This document shows, piece by piece, positions 31,856 through 41,370 of a DNA stretch of 64,000 nucleotides (its first letter is position 1; every line of letters starts with the position of its first letter). Origin of the DNA: Leisingera aquaemixtae (GTDB taxonomy: Bacteria; Pseudomonadota; Alphaproteobacteria; Rhodobacterales; Rhodobacteraceae). The stretch lies in assembly GCF_001458395.1 (NCBI RefSeq), contig NZ_CYSR01000022.1, positions 62,001 through 126,000 of the forward strand, read 5' to 3'. A program made the translations under genes and the position numbers. The notes beneath the pieces are model-generated. The model worked only from the letters and a program-made list of their open reading frames with translations, had not been told where the DNA came from and made no database searches.

Positions 31856-32233
31856 TCAGGCGGATTTCTTCTCCGCCTCTGCCGTGGCGTCAAACTCCGC
31901 CCGCGCGGCATCGATCACCGGCAGATGCTCCAGCGCCCACAGCCCCAGCGCCCGGACCGGCTCGCGGAACGACTCGCCCAAGGGCGTCAGCGCGTATTCC
32001 ACCTTGGGCGGGATCGTCGGGTGATAGGTGCGGCTGACCAGCCCGTCGCGTTCCAGCTCGCGCAGGGTCAGGCTCAGCATCCGCTGGGAAATCCCCAGAT
32101 GCCGCTTCAGCTCATTGAAGCGCAGCACCCCGTACTGCGCCAGCGAGATCACGATCAGCACGCTCCAGCGGTCGCCGACCCGCGACAGCACCTCGTTGAT
32201 GCGCCCGCACTCCGGGCATTGCCCTTCTGCCAT
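31856..32233 (-). CDS. HxlR-family transcriptional regulator
   Basis: 125 residues with the HxlR pattern: an N-terminal cysteine pair (CPEC), then RVGDRWSVLIVISLAQYGVLRFNELKRHLGISQRMLSLTLRELERDGLVSRTYHPTIPPKVEYALTPLGE. HxlR proteins often sense electrophiles or oxidants through the cysteine. The gene is divergent from the nitroreductase and probably controls it. The 125-bp interval carries a direct repeat TTGTGCC at 32266-32272 and 32276-32282 (10-bp period), a candidate operator. Confidence 0.9.
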   Translation of the reverse strand: MAEGQCPECGRINEVLSRVGDRWSVLIVISLAQYGVLRFNELKRHLGISQRMLSLTLRELERDGLVSRTYHPTIPPKVEYALTPLGESFREPVRALGLWALEHLPVIDAARAEFDATAEAEKKSA

Positions 32234-32265
32234 GGTGGTTCCTTCCGTGTGACCGGGGCTAAAAA

Positions 32266-32282
32266 TTGTGCCTTCTTGTGCC
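32266..32282. promoter_or_regulatory. Direct repeat upstream of the HxlR gene
   Basis: TTGTGCC occurs twice, exactly 10 bp apart, 33-49 bp upstream of the HxlR start. Same-face spacing suggests a dimer of an HTH protein. Weak evidence. Confidence 0.3.
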
Positions 32283-32358
32283 CCTTCCGGTACCGCTTAT
32301 ATAGCCGGTTACAAATTTATACCACCCTTCCCGCAAGGCCACCGAAAGGACCGGACGC

Positions 32359-33000
32359 ATGAGCAAGAGCACCCTGATCGAGAAGCTGAACTGGCGTTAC
32401 GCCACCAAGAAGATGGACCCCTCCAAGGCGGTTCCGCAGGAGAAGATCGACCAGATCATCGAGGCGATCCGCATGGCGCCGACCTCCTCCGGCACCCAGC
32501 CGTTTGAGGTGTTCGTGATCACCAATCCTGAGATCCGCGCGCAGATCCGCCCGCACGCCTGGGACCAGGCGCAGATCACCGACGGCTCGCACCTGCTGGT
32601 CTTTGCCGCCTGGGACAACTACTCCGAAGACCGCATCGACGCGGTGACCCGCCAGATGACCGATGAGCGCGGCGAGATTCCGATGCTGAACCAGTATTAC
32701 GCGAACCTCAAGGCGACCTACCTGCCGCGCGAGGCGCGCACCAACCACGACCACGCCGCCCGCCAGGCCTATATCGCGCTGGGCTTTGCCCTGGCCGCCG
32801 CCGCGGAGCTTGAGGTGGACAGCACCCCGATGGAAGGTTTCACGCCCGAGAAGATCGACGAAATCCTCGGCCTCAAGGACAAGGGCCTGCGCTCTGTCCT
32901 GCTGCTGCCGCTGGGCTACCGCCAGGAGGACGGCGACTGGCTCTTGCCGATGAAGAAGGTCCGCAAGTCCCGCGATACCATCGTGACCGAAATCGCCTGA
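32359..33000 (+). CDS. NfsB-like nitroreductase family protein
   Basis: 213 residues. FMN-binding nitroreductase fold: WRYATKKMDPSKAVP at the N-terminus, MAPTSSGTQPFEVFVI as the FMN phosphate region, then AARQAYIALGFALAAAAELEVDSTPMEGF and VLLLPLGYRQEDGDW. It reduces nitroaromatics or quinones with NAD(P)H in the cytoplasm. It is divergent from the HxlR regulator, a common pairing in which quinone or aldehyde stress induces the reductase. Ribosome site AAAGGA. Confidence 0.92.
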   Translation: MSKSTLIEKLNWRYATKKMDPSKAVPQEKIDQIIEAIRMAPTSSGTQPFEVFVITNPEIRAQIRPHAWDQAQITDGSHLLVFAAWDNYSEDRIDAVTRQMTDERGEIPMLNQYYANLKATYLPREARTNHDHAARQAYIALGFALAAAAELEVDSTPMEGFTPEKIDEILGLKDKGLRSVLLLPLGYRQEDGDWLLPMKKVRKSRDTIVTEIA

Positions 33001-33190
33001 GAGGGCTGATCCCCGGCGGCGGGCGGCTTTTGCCGCGCCCGCTACCGGTTTCTCCGCAGGTAAATTTCGCCTGCGGAGACTATTCATGCATTCCATCTGC
33101 ATTATACTGGCCTGCAGGCACCCTTTCGGCCTCCGGCATATCCGCTGGGCTTGGGGCTGTCAGTTAGTTTTGCAAGGGGTGCCAGTTTCC

Positions 33191-33682
33191 ATGTTTACCG
33201 CTGATTTTTCTGCGAGTGATCTGGATCCCGCTTTGAAACCCGTTCTTATGCTTTGGCAGAACGCCTCGGAGGCGGGCGCGTTCCCGCGGCTCGCTGAACT
33301 GAGCCTGCCGTATGTCAGCACGACGACCAATATCCTGGCGGTCTTTGAAATCGAGCGGACCGGGAGCGGCGAGCTGTCTGATTTCAAAGCGCTTTATGTG
33401 CGCAGCAAGATCATTAATACCCTAAGCACCAAAGTCGCCGGCACCCGCCTGTCTGAACGCCCGGGCTTTGGCCCCGGGTCCATGATCTGGACCTGCTTTG
33501 CCGAAGTGGCCGCCAACCCCCGGCCGCTGCTGGTCTCGCTGCCCTATGTCGGCCCGCTGCCGGAATACCGCAGCTCCACCGAAATCATGCTCCCCCTGCG
33601 GGGAGAGGGCGCGTCGGTCGACTATGTGATGACGGGCGTCGTGCTGCTGGAGCAGGAATACCGGCGCCCGGACCGGGCCTGA
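33191..33682 (+). CDS. Hypothetical protein, possible PAS-like domain
   Basis: 163 residues. The order of secondary elements (LKPVLMLWQNASEAGAFPRLAELSLPYVSTTTNILAVFEIE ... FKALYVRSKIINTLSTKVAGTRLSE ... STEIMLPLRGEGASVDYVMTGVVLLEQ) resembles the PAS_5 type of alphaproteobacterial sensory domain, with no output domain attached. The family call is tentative. ATG 33191 follows AAGGGG at long spacing; a longer frame from 33086 has an uncharacteristic N-terminus. It stands alone between the nitroreductase and the rpsA promoter. Confidence 0.55.
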   Translation: MFTADFSASDLDPALKPVLMLWQNASEAGAFPRLAELSLPYVSTTTNILAVFEIERTGSGELSDFKALYVRSKIINTLSTKVAGTRLSERPGFGPGSMIWTCFAEVAANPRPLLVSLPYVGPLPEYRSSTEIMLPLRGEGASVDYVMTGVVLLEQEYRRPDRA

Positions 33683-33758
33683 AGCGGCCCCGGCGCCCGA
33701 ACGGCTGGGCAGGGGCTGCACAAATGCCGTCTCCGCCTTGCCCAAAAGGGCTTTTCCC

Positions 33759-33787
33759 TTGCGCAACTCCGGGAATCCGCCTATACG
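33759..33787 (+). promoter_or_regulatory. Probable sigma-70 promoter upstream of rpsA
   Basis: TTGCGC at 33759-33764, 17-base spacer, TATACG at 33782-33787. The start point near 33794 gives a leader of about 175 nt before rpsA. Confidence 0.55.
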
Positions 33788-33835
33788 CGCGCTGTCAATA
33801 CAAGGGCGGCCAACGTCCGGGTGGCATATCTGAGC

Positions 33836-33870
33836 AGGGCTGAGGAACACCTCGGCCCTTTGTGTTTGTT
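33836..33870 (+). terminator. Terminator-like hairpin in the rpsA leader
   Basis: A 10-bp stem with one G-T pair (33836-33845 and 33850-33859), loop AACA, then TTGTGTTTGTTT. It lies between the promoter at 33759 and rpsA. It could attenuate rpsA or define a separate ~75-nt RNA. Confidence 0.6.
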
Positions 33871-33970
33871 TGATCAGATGTGCTCCGGACCACGTTCTGT
33901 AGGGCTAACCAAGACCGGCGGAGACAACCGCCCGGCCAGAAAACCGTTAGTAAAGGAAACCTGAGACCTC

Positions 33971-35650
33971 ATGGCTCAAAACGCATCGATGGAGGAATTC
34001 GAAGCCCTCCTGAACGAAAGCTTCGAAATGGACACCCCGGACGAAGGTTCGGTTGTCAAAGGCAAAGTGCTGGCAATCGAAGCCGGCCAGGCCATCATCG
34101 ACGTCGGCTACAAGATGGAAGGCCGCGTTGATCTGAAAGAATTCGCAAACCCCGGCGAAGCTGCTGAAATCGCTGTCGGCAACGAAGTGGAAGTCTTCCT
34201 GCGCTCGGCAGAAAACGCCCGTGGCGAAGCTGTCATCTCCCGCGAGATGGCCCGCCGCGAAGAAGCCTGGGACCGCCTGGAAAAAGCATACGCAGACGAT
34301 CAGCGCGTCGAAGGCGCGATCTTCGGCCGCGTCAAGGGCGGCTTCACTGTCGACCTGGGCGGCGCTGTTGCCTTCCTGCCCGGCTCGCAGGTTGACGTCC
34401 GCCCCGTGCGCGACGCCGGCCCGCTGATGGGTCTGAAGCAGCCGTTCCAGATCCTGAAGATGGACCGCCGCCGCGGCAACATCGTGGTTTCGCGCCGTGC
34501 GATCCTCGAAGAGTCCCGCGCCGAGCAGCGCGCCGAAGTCATCGGCAACCTGTCCGAAGGCCAGGCAGTGGACGGCGTCGTCAAGAACATCACCGAATAC
34601 GGTGCGTTTGTTGACCTGGGCGGCGTTGACGGCCTGCTGCACGTCACCGACATGGCATGGCGCCGTGTGAACCACCCCTCCGAGATCCTGTCGATCGGCG
34701 AAACCGTCAAGGTTCAGGTCATCAAGATCAACAAAGAGACCCACCGTATTTCCCTCGGCATGAAGCAGCTGCAGGAAGATCCGTGGGATCTGGTTGGCGC
34801 CAAGTACCCGCTGAACTCCGTTCACAAGGGCCGCGTCACCAACATCACCGATTACGGTGCATTTGTTGAGCTGGAGCCGGGCGTCGAAGGCCTGGTTCAC
34901 GTCTCCGAAATGTCCTGGACCAAGAAAAACGTCCACCCGGGCAAGATCGTCTCCACTTCTCAGGAAGTCGACGTCATGGTTCTGGAAATCGACGGTGCCA
35001 AGCGCCGCGTGTCCCTGGGCCTCAAGCAGACCATGCGCAACCCGTGGGAAGTCTTTGCCGAGACTCACCCGGAAGGCACCCAGGTCGAAGGCGAAGTCAA
35101 GAACATCACCGAATTCGGCCTGTTCATTGGCCTCGACGGCGACATCGACGGCATGGTTCACCTGTCCGACCTGTCCTGGGACGAGCGCGGTGAAGACGCG
35201 ATCCAGAACTACCGCAAAGGCGACGTGGTTCAGGCCGTGGTCTCCGAAGTGGACGTCGACAAAGAGCGTATCTCGCTGTCGATCAAAGCTCTGGGCGGCG
35301 ACAAGTTCGCCGAAGCGGTTGGCGGCGTGAAGCGCGGCTCGATCGTGACCGTGGAAGTGACCGCAATCGAAGAAGGCGGCATCGAAGTGGAATACGAAGG
35401 CATGAAGTCCTTCATCCGCCGCTCCGACTTGGCCCGCGACCGTGCCGACCAGCGCCCCGAGCGTTTCTCGGTTGGCGACAAGGTCGACGTGCGCGTCACC
35501 AACGTCGATTCCAAGACCCGCCGCCTGGGCCTGTCCATCAAGGCGCGCGAGATCGCGGAAGAGAAAGAAGCAGTGGAACAGTATGGCTCCTCGGATTCCG
35601 GCGCATCGCTGGGCGACATCCTGGGCGCCGCACTGAAGTCGGGCGACTAA
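33971..35650 (+). CDS. rpsA: 30S ribosomal protein S1
   Basis: 559 residues with six S1/OB repeats. Repeats 3-6 show the signatures VKNITEYGAFVDLGGVDGLLHVTDMAW, VTNITDYGAFVELEPGVEGLVHVSEMSW, VKNITEFGLFIGLDGDIDGMVHLSDLSW and a last one near VGDKVDVRVTNVDSK. S1 binds mRNA on the small subunit and helps start translation. Codon use is strongly biased to preferred codons, as in highly expressed genes. A leader hairpin suggests regulation before the gene. The terminator at 35679 closes it. Confidence 0.97.
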   Translation: MAQNASMEEFEALLNESFEMDTPDEGSVVKGKVLAIEAGQAIIDVGYKMEGRVDLKEFANPGEAAEIAVGNEVEVFLRSAENARGEAVISREMARREEAWDRLEKAYADDQRVEGAIFGRVKGGFTVDLGGAVAFLPGSQVDVRPVRDAGPLMGLKQPFQILKMDRRRGNIVVSRRAILEESRAEQRAEVIGNLSEGQAVDGVVKNITEYGAFVDLGGVDGLLHVTDMAWRRVNHPSEILSIGETVKVQVIKINKETHRISLGMKQLQEDPWDLVGAKYPLNSVHKGRVTNITDYGAFVELEPGVEGLVHVSEMSWTKKNVHPGKIVSTSQEVDVMVLEIDGAKRRVSLGLKQTMRNPWEVFAETHPEGTQVEGEVKNITEFGLFIGLDGDIDGMVHLSDLSWDERGEDAIQNYRKGDVVQAVVSEVDVDKERISLSIKALGGDKFAEAVGGVKRGSIVTVEVTAIEEGGIEVEYEGMKSFIRRSDLARDRADQRPERFSVGDKVDVRVTNVDSKTRRLGLSIKAREIAEEKEAVEQYGSSDSGASLGDILGAALKSGD

Positions 35651-35678
35651 GACCCGGCCTCACGGCTCTGAACTGGAA

Positions 35679-35706
35679 AGCCCCGCAGGCGACTGCGGGG
35701 CTTTTT
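35679..35706 (+). terminator. rpsA terminator
   Basis: Stem AGCCCCGCA/TGCGGGGCT (35679-35687 and 35694-35702), loop GGCGAC, followed by TTTTC. It separates rpsA from the methyltransferase gene. Confidence 0.92.
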
Positions 35707-35851
35707 CTGTTCCGGCTCCTGGCGGCCCGGCCAAAACTGTCCTGGCGCGGCCTGTGCCGCCCCGGCCCCGGCCTTCCCTTCATCATTTGTTAGAGGCGCA
35801 TGATGAATATGCAAACCAATGGCATTTGCTTTAAATCGGGAAGACTAAAAG

Positions 35852-37084
35852 TTGACGAAAAGACACTCGGCTGACCCTGCGCAGGATTTTCACGGCGCAG
35901 GCGCCCCGCACGCTGACACACTGGTCCAGCGCGCAAAATCCGAACCTCTGGACGATGGCGGCCTGCGGACCTCGCAGATCCTTGACGACGCCCTTACGCT
36001 GGACCCCCGCCACCACGAGGCACAGGTGCTGCAGGAGCGGCTGCACCAGATGTTCGTGCCCCGCTGGCATTTCCCGATGCTTGCCGACACCGCGCGCAAC
36101 CGCGCCTACGCCGAGGCCATCGCCGCCAAGGTGCGGCCCGGGGATGTGGTTCTGGATATCGGCTGCGGTGCCGGCCTGACGGCCATGCTGGCGGCCCGGG
36201 CCGGCGCGAAACATGTGTACACCTGCGAACAGCAGCCGCTGATCGCCCAGGCCGCAACCCGTGTGATCTCGGACAACGGTCTCAGCGACCGGATCACCGT
36301 GATCCCGAAATGGTCGCACGACATCGCCGTGGGCACGGATATTCCCGAACGGGCGGATGTTGTGATCTCGGAAATCGTCGACACCGTCCTGCTGGGCGAG
36401 GGCGCGCTTGCGACGCTCACCCACGCGATGTCCGCGCTGGCCAAGCCAGACGCGCGTGCGGTTCCGGAATGGGGAACGCTGAAGGCGCAGCTCGTGGAAA
36501 GCAGCGGCCTGCTGGACCAGTGGCGCCCGCAGGCGGCGGAAGGCTTCGACCTGAGCGCCTTTCACCGCTTTGCCCGCGTTGCGCAGCTGACGCCGGGCGA
36601 ATTCGCGGCCTGCGGCCTGCGGCCTCTGGGCCCGGCGGCAGAGCTGTTCCGGTTTGATTTCACCAATCCGGACCTCACCCCCGCACGCACCGCAACGGAC
36701 CTCATGTGCGCTGCCGCGGGCACCGTTCATGCGGTCCTTGTCAGTTTCGAAATGCAGCTGGCGCCCGGCATCCGGGTGTCAAACGGAATGGACTCCGGCG
36801 GCCACTGGGGGCGCACGGCCTTCCTGCTGGACCAAGCGCAGGCCGCAGCGCCGGGGGACCGCCTGGCGGTCACCGCGCAGCATGACACCTCGCATCTGAG
36901 CGTTGCCGCAAACGGCCCGCTTATCCCCGCCGGGGAGGCTGCGGCCGCCACCGTGTGGCTGAACCCGGCGTGGCGCCTGCGCCCGCCGCTCCGGGAAGGC
37001 GGCGACCGGTCCGCCCCGCCCTCCGCGGCCTGGCGTCCTGCGGACGCCGCGGGCGCCGGCCATCAGGGCCAGCCCTGCCACTAG
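35852..37084 (+). CDS. Protein arginine methyltransferase-like (PRMT) SAM methyltransferase, TTG start
   Basis: 410 residues. SAM motif I VVLDIGCGAGLTAMLAARAGAKHVYTCEQ is followed by a double-E loop, SEIVDTVLLGEG, like that of PRMT7/PRMT9, and a THW-like loop, GGHWGRTAFLLD. Together these define PRMT architecture rather than a generic methyltransferase: a Rossmann part (~70-215) and a beta-barrel part (~220-380). Eukaryotic PRMTs methylate arginine in proteins; bacterial homologues are few and their substrates unknown. The frame opens with TTG after GGGAAGA; the next Met is at 67, too late. The last ~30 residues are proline/alanine rich. It lies between rpsA and ihfB, an unusual place. Confidence 0.78.
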   Translation: MTKRHSADPAQDFHGAGAPHADTLVQRAKSEPLDDGGLRTSQILDDALTLDPRHHEAQVLQERLHQMFVPRWHFPMLADTARNRAYAEAIAAKVRPGDVVLDIGCGAGLTAMLAARAGAKHVYTCEQQPLIAQAATRVISDNGLSDRITVIPKWSHDIAVGTDIPERADVVISEIVDTVLLGEGALATLTHAMSALAKPDARAVPEWGTLKAQLVESSGLLDQWRPQAAEGFDLSAFHRFARVAQLTPGEFAACGLRPLGPAAELFRFDFTNPDLTPARTATDLMCAAAGTVHAVLVSFEMQLAPGIRVSNGMDSGGHWGRTAFLLDQAQAAAPGDRLAVTAQHDTSHLSVAANGPLIPAGEAAAATVWLNPAWRLRPPLREGGDRSAPPSAAWRPADAAGAGHQGQPCH

Positions 37085-37328
37085 CGCCGCTGCCGGGCGG
37101 CCTGAGGGGCGCGAATCAACCGGGACCGCCGCGGCATCCGGACCACGGATGCCGCGATGCAGCGCCGGGCGGCGGCGCCCGATCCGGGCCCGGCAGGCTG
37201 GAAAGCGGGTGAACTCTTGCCAGTTTTCCCGTCCTGCATGCGTCATTTTGTTCCCCCGCGATGGAATTTTTCCTATACTCTCAGAACAATAGCCAAAACA
37301 TCACGGCATCCTGGGAGGAAAACAGATC

Positions 37329-37613
37329 ATGATCCGCTCTGAGTTGATTCAGAAGATTGCAGACGAAAACCCGCACCTGTATCAGCGGGATGTGGAGAGG
37401 ATCGTGAACACGGTGTTTGAGGAAGTGACCAACGCGATGGCCCGGGGCGACCGGGTGGAGCTGCGCGGTTTCGGTGCTTTCTCGGTCAAGAAACGGGACT
37501 CGCGGGTCGGCCGCAATCCCCGCACCGGTGAAACCGTCCATGTCGAGGAAAAACATGTGCCGTTCTTCAAGACGGGTAAACTCTTGAGGGACCGCCTGAA
37601 CGGGAAAGCCTGA
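37329..37613 (+). CDS. ihfB: Integration host factor beta subunit
   Basis: 94 residues: [33 protein letters not shown], then the DNA-bending arm [26 protein letters not shown], with the arm proline in RNPRTGE. With IhfA it bends DNA sharply at specific sites for transcription, replication and recombination. GGGAGGAAAA precedes the ATG. It is first in ihfB-lapA-trpF, with a 1-bp overlap to lapA. Confidence 0.97.
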   Translation: MIRSELIQKIADENPHLYQRDVERIVNTVFEEVTNAMARGDRVELRGFGAFSVKKRDSRVGRNPRTGETVHVEEKHVPFFKTGKLLRDRLNGKA

Positions 37614-37963
37614 TGCGTTACATTCGCTATGCGGTTCTGGGATCTCTGGCCATCGTGCTGGTGTCGGTGTGCCTTGCCAACCGGAGTTTTGTTGAGCTCA
37701 AACTGATGCCCGAGGCGCTGGGTGAGCTGTTCGGCTTCAACCCGGGCATTTCGCTGCCGCTTTTTGCGGTGGTTCTCGGCGGGGTCGGCGCCGGGCTGGT
37801 GCTTGGCTTCCTGTGGGAATGGATCCGCGAGCACAAGCACCGCCGCGAAGCGGCCGAAAAGGCCCGCGAAGCCCGCAAGCTGAACCGCGAAGTGAAGCGG
37901 CTGAAAAAGCAGAAGAACGAAGGCAAGGACGAAGTCCTGGCGCTCCTCGAAGACGCAGGCTGA
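37613..37963 (+). CDS. lapA: LapA family (DUF1049) inner-membrane protein
   Basis: 116 residues. Two membrane helices ([24 protein letters not shown] and [26 protein letters not shown]) precede a basic coiled tail ([27 protein letters not shown]). LapA proteins take part in lipopolysaccharide assembly control, with LapB in enterobacteria; no lapB is adjacent. The start overlaps the ihfB stop (TGATG), so translation is coupled. Confidence 0.85.
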   Translation: MRYIRYAVLGSLAIVLVSVCLANRSFVELKLMPEALGELFGFNPGISLPLFAVVLGGVGAGLVLGFLWEWIREHKHRREAAEKAREARKLNREVKRLKKQKNEGKDEVLALLEDAG

Positions 37964-37970
37964 GCCGGTC

Positions 37971-38615
37971 ATGACGGACATCCGGGTCAAGATCTGCGGG
38001 CTCAGCACCCCGCAGGATGTGGCCGCCGTTGCCGCGGCGGGCGCTGCCTATGCAGGGTTTGTCTTCTTTGCGAAGTCGCCCCGCAACGTCAGCATCGAAC
38101 AGGCCGCCGCGCTGGCGGTCGAAGCGCCCGTTGGCCTCTGCAAGGTGGCGCTGACGGTGAATGCCGGCGACGCCGAACTGGACGCCATCACCCGCGCCGT
38201 GCCGCTCGACATGCTGCAGCTTCACGGGCGCGAAACCCCGGAGCGGGTGGCCGAAGTGCGCAGCCGCTACGGCCTGCCGGTGATGAAGGCGGTGGGCATT
38301 GCCGATGCCGGGGACCTGCCGCAGATCGCGCTTTACGAACAGGTGGCAGACCAGCTCCTGATCGACGCCAAGCCGCCGAAGGAGGCAGAGCTGCCCGGCG
38401 GCAACGGCCTTGCCTTTGACTGGCGGCTGCTGGCCGGGCGCAAATACTGGCAGAAACCCTGGATGCTGGCCGGCGGCCTGACGCCTGAAAACGTGGCCGA
38501 GGCGATCCGCATGACCGGCGCCCGGCAGGTCGATGTCTCCTCCGGCGTCGAAAGCGCCCCCGGCGAAAAAGATGCGGGCCTGATCGAAGCCTTCACCCGC
38601 GCCGCCCGCGGCTGA
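37971..38615 (+). CDS. trpF: Phosphoribosylanthranilate isomerase
   Basis: 214 residues, a TIM barrel beginning [36 protein letters not shown] with the catalytic cysteine in [26 protein letters not shown] and [15 protein letters not shown] are family motifs. It catalyses the Amadori rearrangement in tryptophan synthesis. Last gene of ihfB-lapA-trpF, 7 bp after lapA. trpB follows after a 503-bp gap, so trpF and trpB may be transcribed separately. Confidence 0.96.
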   Translation: MTDIRVKICGLSTPQDVAAVAAAGAAYAGFVFFAKSPRNVSIEQAAALAVEAPVGLCKVALTVNAGDAELDAITRAVPLDMLQLHGRETPERVAEVRSRYGLPVMKAVGIADAGDLPQIALYEQVADQLLIDAKPPKEAELPGGNGLAFDWRLLAGRKYWQKPWMLAGGLTPENVAEAIRMTGARQVDVSSGVESAPGEKDAGLIEAFTRAARG

Positions 38616-39118
38616 GGGCAGCGCACCGCCGCGGGCGGCGCGGAGGCTGCCGGGGCGGATTTTGAGTATTTGGGGAAAGATGAAACACCGCGCCCGCGCT
38701 TTTATCTTTCCATCAATACTCACTGCGCCGCCGCTGCCCCGCAGCGCACCGTTCAGGGTGTTGCGCCCCCTGCGGACGCCGTCCTCACCGGATCTTAGGC
38801 GTCAGATGCCATAGTCCCCCTGATCGCGGTCACCGCCGGGCCTGACACCCCCGGCACCTTGGAACAGGGCCCTTTGGCAAGGGCACGCAGAGACAACGTT
38901 CAGCGTGCGGGAGAAACCCTCCCGTCCCGCCTCCGCCCTTTGGCGGCGCCGCCATCCTTATCCGTCCGCACTTCAGGACAGGCAGCCGGCACAGCAGAAC
39001 AGGAACACATCGGCAGGGCAGGGGCCCTGGCCGGATGCGCCCGCTTGCGCAATCTCCCTTTACCAAGGCGCGGCTGCGCTATAGTCATGGCGGGCGCTGC
39101 GAAAGTGAGGGAAGAACC
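38616..39118. repeat. Long intergenic region with an inverted repeat
   Basis: No gene seen in 503 bp. An imperfect inverted repeat has arms at 38664-38685 (GAGTATTTGGGGAAAGATG) and 38701-38721 (TCTTTCCATCAATACTC). From memory, the GAGTATTT...AAAGATGAA arm recurs between genes in roseobacter genomes. GC-rich sequence with several possible hairpins fills the rest up to the trpB ribosome site. Confidence 0.5.
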
Positions 39119-40378
<1,260 letters not shown>

Positions 40379-40409
40379 GGCAGGCGTCCTACCGCCTCTG
40401 CTTCACGCA

Positions 40410-40436
40410 AAAGGCCCCGGGATTTCCGGGGCCTTT
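40410..40436. terminator. Bidirectional terminator between trpB and the LprI-like gene
   Basis: An 11-bp perfect stem (AAAGGCCCCGG at 40410-40420 with 40426-40436) and loop GATTT. The A/T ends let it serve trpB and the convergent minus-strand gene. Confidence 0.82.
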
Positions 40437-40447
40437 CTTGTGCCGGG

Positions 40448-40792
40448 CTACTGCAGTGCCCGCAGCACCTGATTGCGCCGCAGGGTCTCCTGCTCCATGC
40501 AATCCCAATAGAACATCGGCGCCGCGCTGCCGCCGGAGGCCTGCTCCGGCTCGCAAGTGGCGTCGCGCCGTTTCAGCCAGGCGCGCTGCTCTGCCAGCAG
40601 CGCCTGTCCGGTGCCGCGGGCATCGGCGGCCGGCTTCACCTGGCTCCACAGCCGGTTCAGCTCCCTGTCGGCGATCTCCCATTTCTCCATCGCGCAGAAA
40701 TTGGCGTCGATTTGGGTCTGGCCGTTGCAATGGGGCTGGGCGGTTGCCGCAGCGGGGCTGAGTGCGGCGAGAAGGGCCAGTAAGCGCAGCAT
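40448..40792 (-). CDS. LprI-like (DUF1311) periplasmic protein
   Basis: 114 residues. Signal peptide MLRLLALLAALSPAAATAQ is followed by a helical domain with paired cysteines (HCNGQTQIDANFCAMEKWEIADRELNRLW, RRDATCEPE, WDCMEQETLRRNQVLRAL). This cysteine-and-tryptophan pattern belongs to the LprI/DUF1311 family; the mycobacterial LprI inhibits lysozyme, but the role of proteobacterial members is uncertain. Convergent with trpB. Confidence 0.78.
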   Translation of the reverse strand: MLRLLALLAALSPAAATAQPHCNGQTQIDANFCAMEKWEIADRELNRLWSQVKPAADARGTGQALLAEQRAWLKRRDATCEPEQASGGSAAPMFYWDCMEQETLRRNQVLRALQ

Positions 40793-40818
40793 GGGCAGTC
40801 TCCTTCGCTGGGGGCGGA

Positions 40819-41196
40819 TCAGGCCGGATCGGCGGCGTAGCTTTTCAGAATGCTCAGCGGCACGATGTCCAGTGCCCGCATGTGGGTTGCCTCAAGATTT
40901 ACCTGGGGCGCGCAGCCCTCGTCCGCGGCCTGCAGGAAGCGGGCGGCACACAGGCACCAGCAGTCGCCGGGCTGCAGGCCCGCAAAGCCGAACTCCGGCC
41001 GCGGCGTGGACAGGTCGTTGCCGACATATTTGCTGAAGGCCAGAAACTCCGCCGTGGTCACCACGCAGACGGTGTGGCTGCCGTGATCCTCGGCACAGGT
41101 GTTGCAATGGCCGTCGCGGAAAAAGCCGGTCACCGGGGCAGTGGAACAAGGCGCCAGCGGGCTGCCCAGTACGTTGATGCTCTCTTCTTTTTCCAT
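40819..41196 (-). CDS. DUF2237 family protein
   Basis: 125 residues. NVLGSPLAPCSTAPVTGFFRDGHCNTCAEDHGSHTVCVVTTAEFLAFSKYVGNDLSTPRPEFGFAGLQPGDCWCLCAARFLQAADEG is the full DUF2237 signature, cysteine rich and widespread in bacteria, with no known reaction. ATG 41196 is chosen because the family begins with this motif; upstream residues of the open frame look random. 26 bp upstream of the LprI-like gene on the same strand. Confidence 0.83.
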   Translation of the reverse strand: MEKEESINVLGSPLAPCSTAPVTGFFRDGHCNTCAEDHGSHTVCVVTTAEFLAFSKYVGNDLSTPRPEFGFAGLQPGDCWCLCAARFLQAADEGCAPQVNLEATHMRALDIVPLSILKSYAADPA

Positions 41197-41370
41197 GGGT
41201 GACCCGCCCTCGCTGCATGCACAAGTAACTGTAGCGCGTTTGCGCCGCCCGTCCCGGGATTTCCGGCGGCAGCGGTCGCGCTCCTGCAGCCTTGCCGCAG
41301 GCGGGCGCGAAAAGCAAACCGCCCGCCAGCGGGGCTGACGGGCGGCTGACAATCCAGCGGACGCTGCAGA

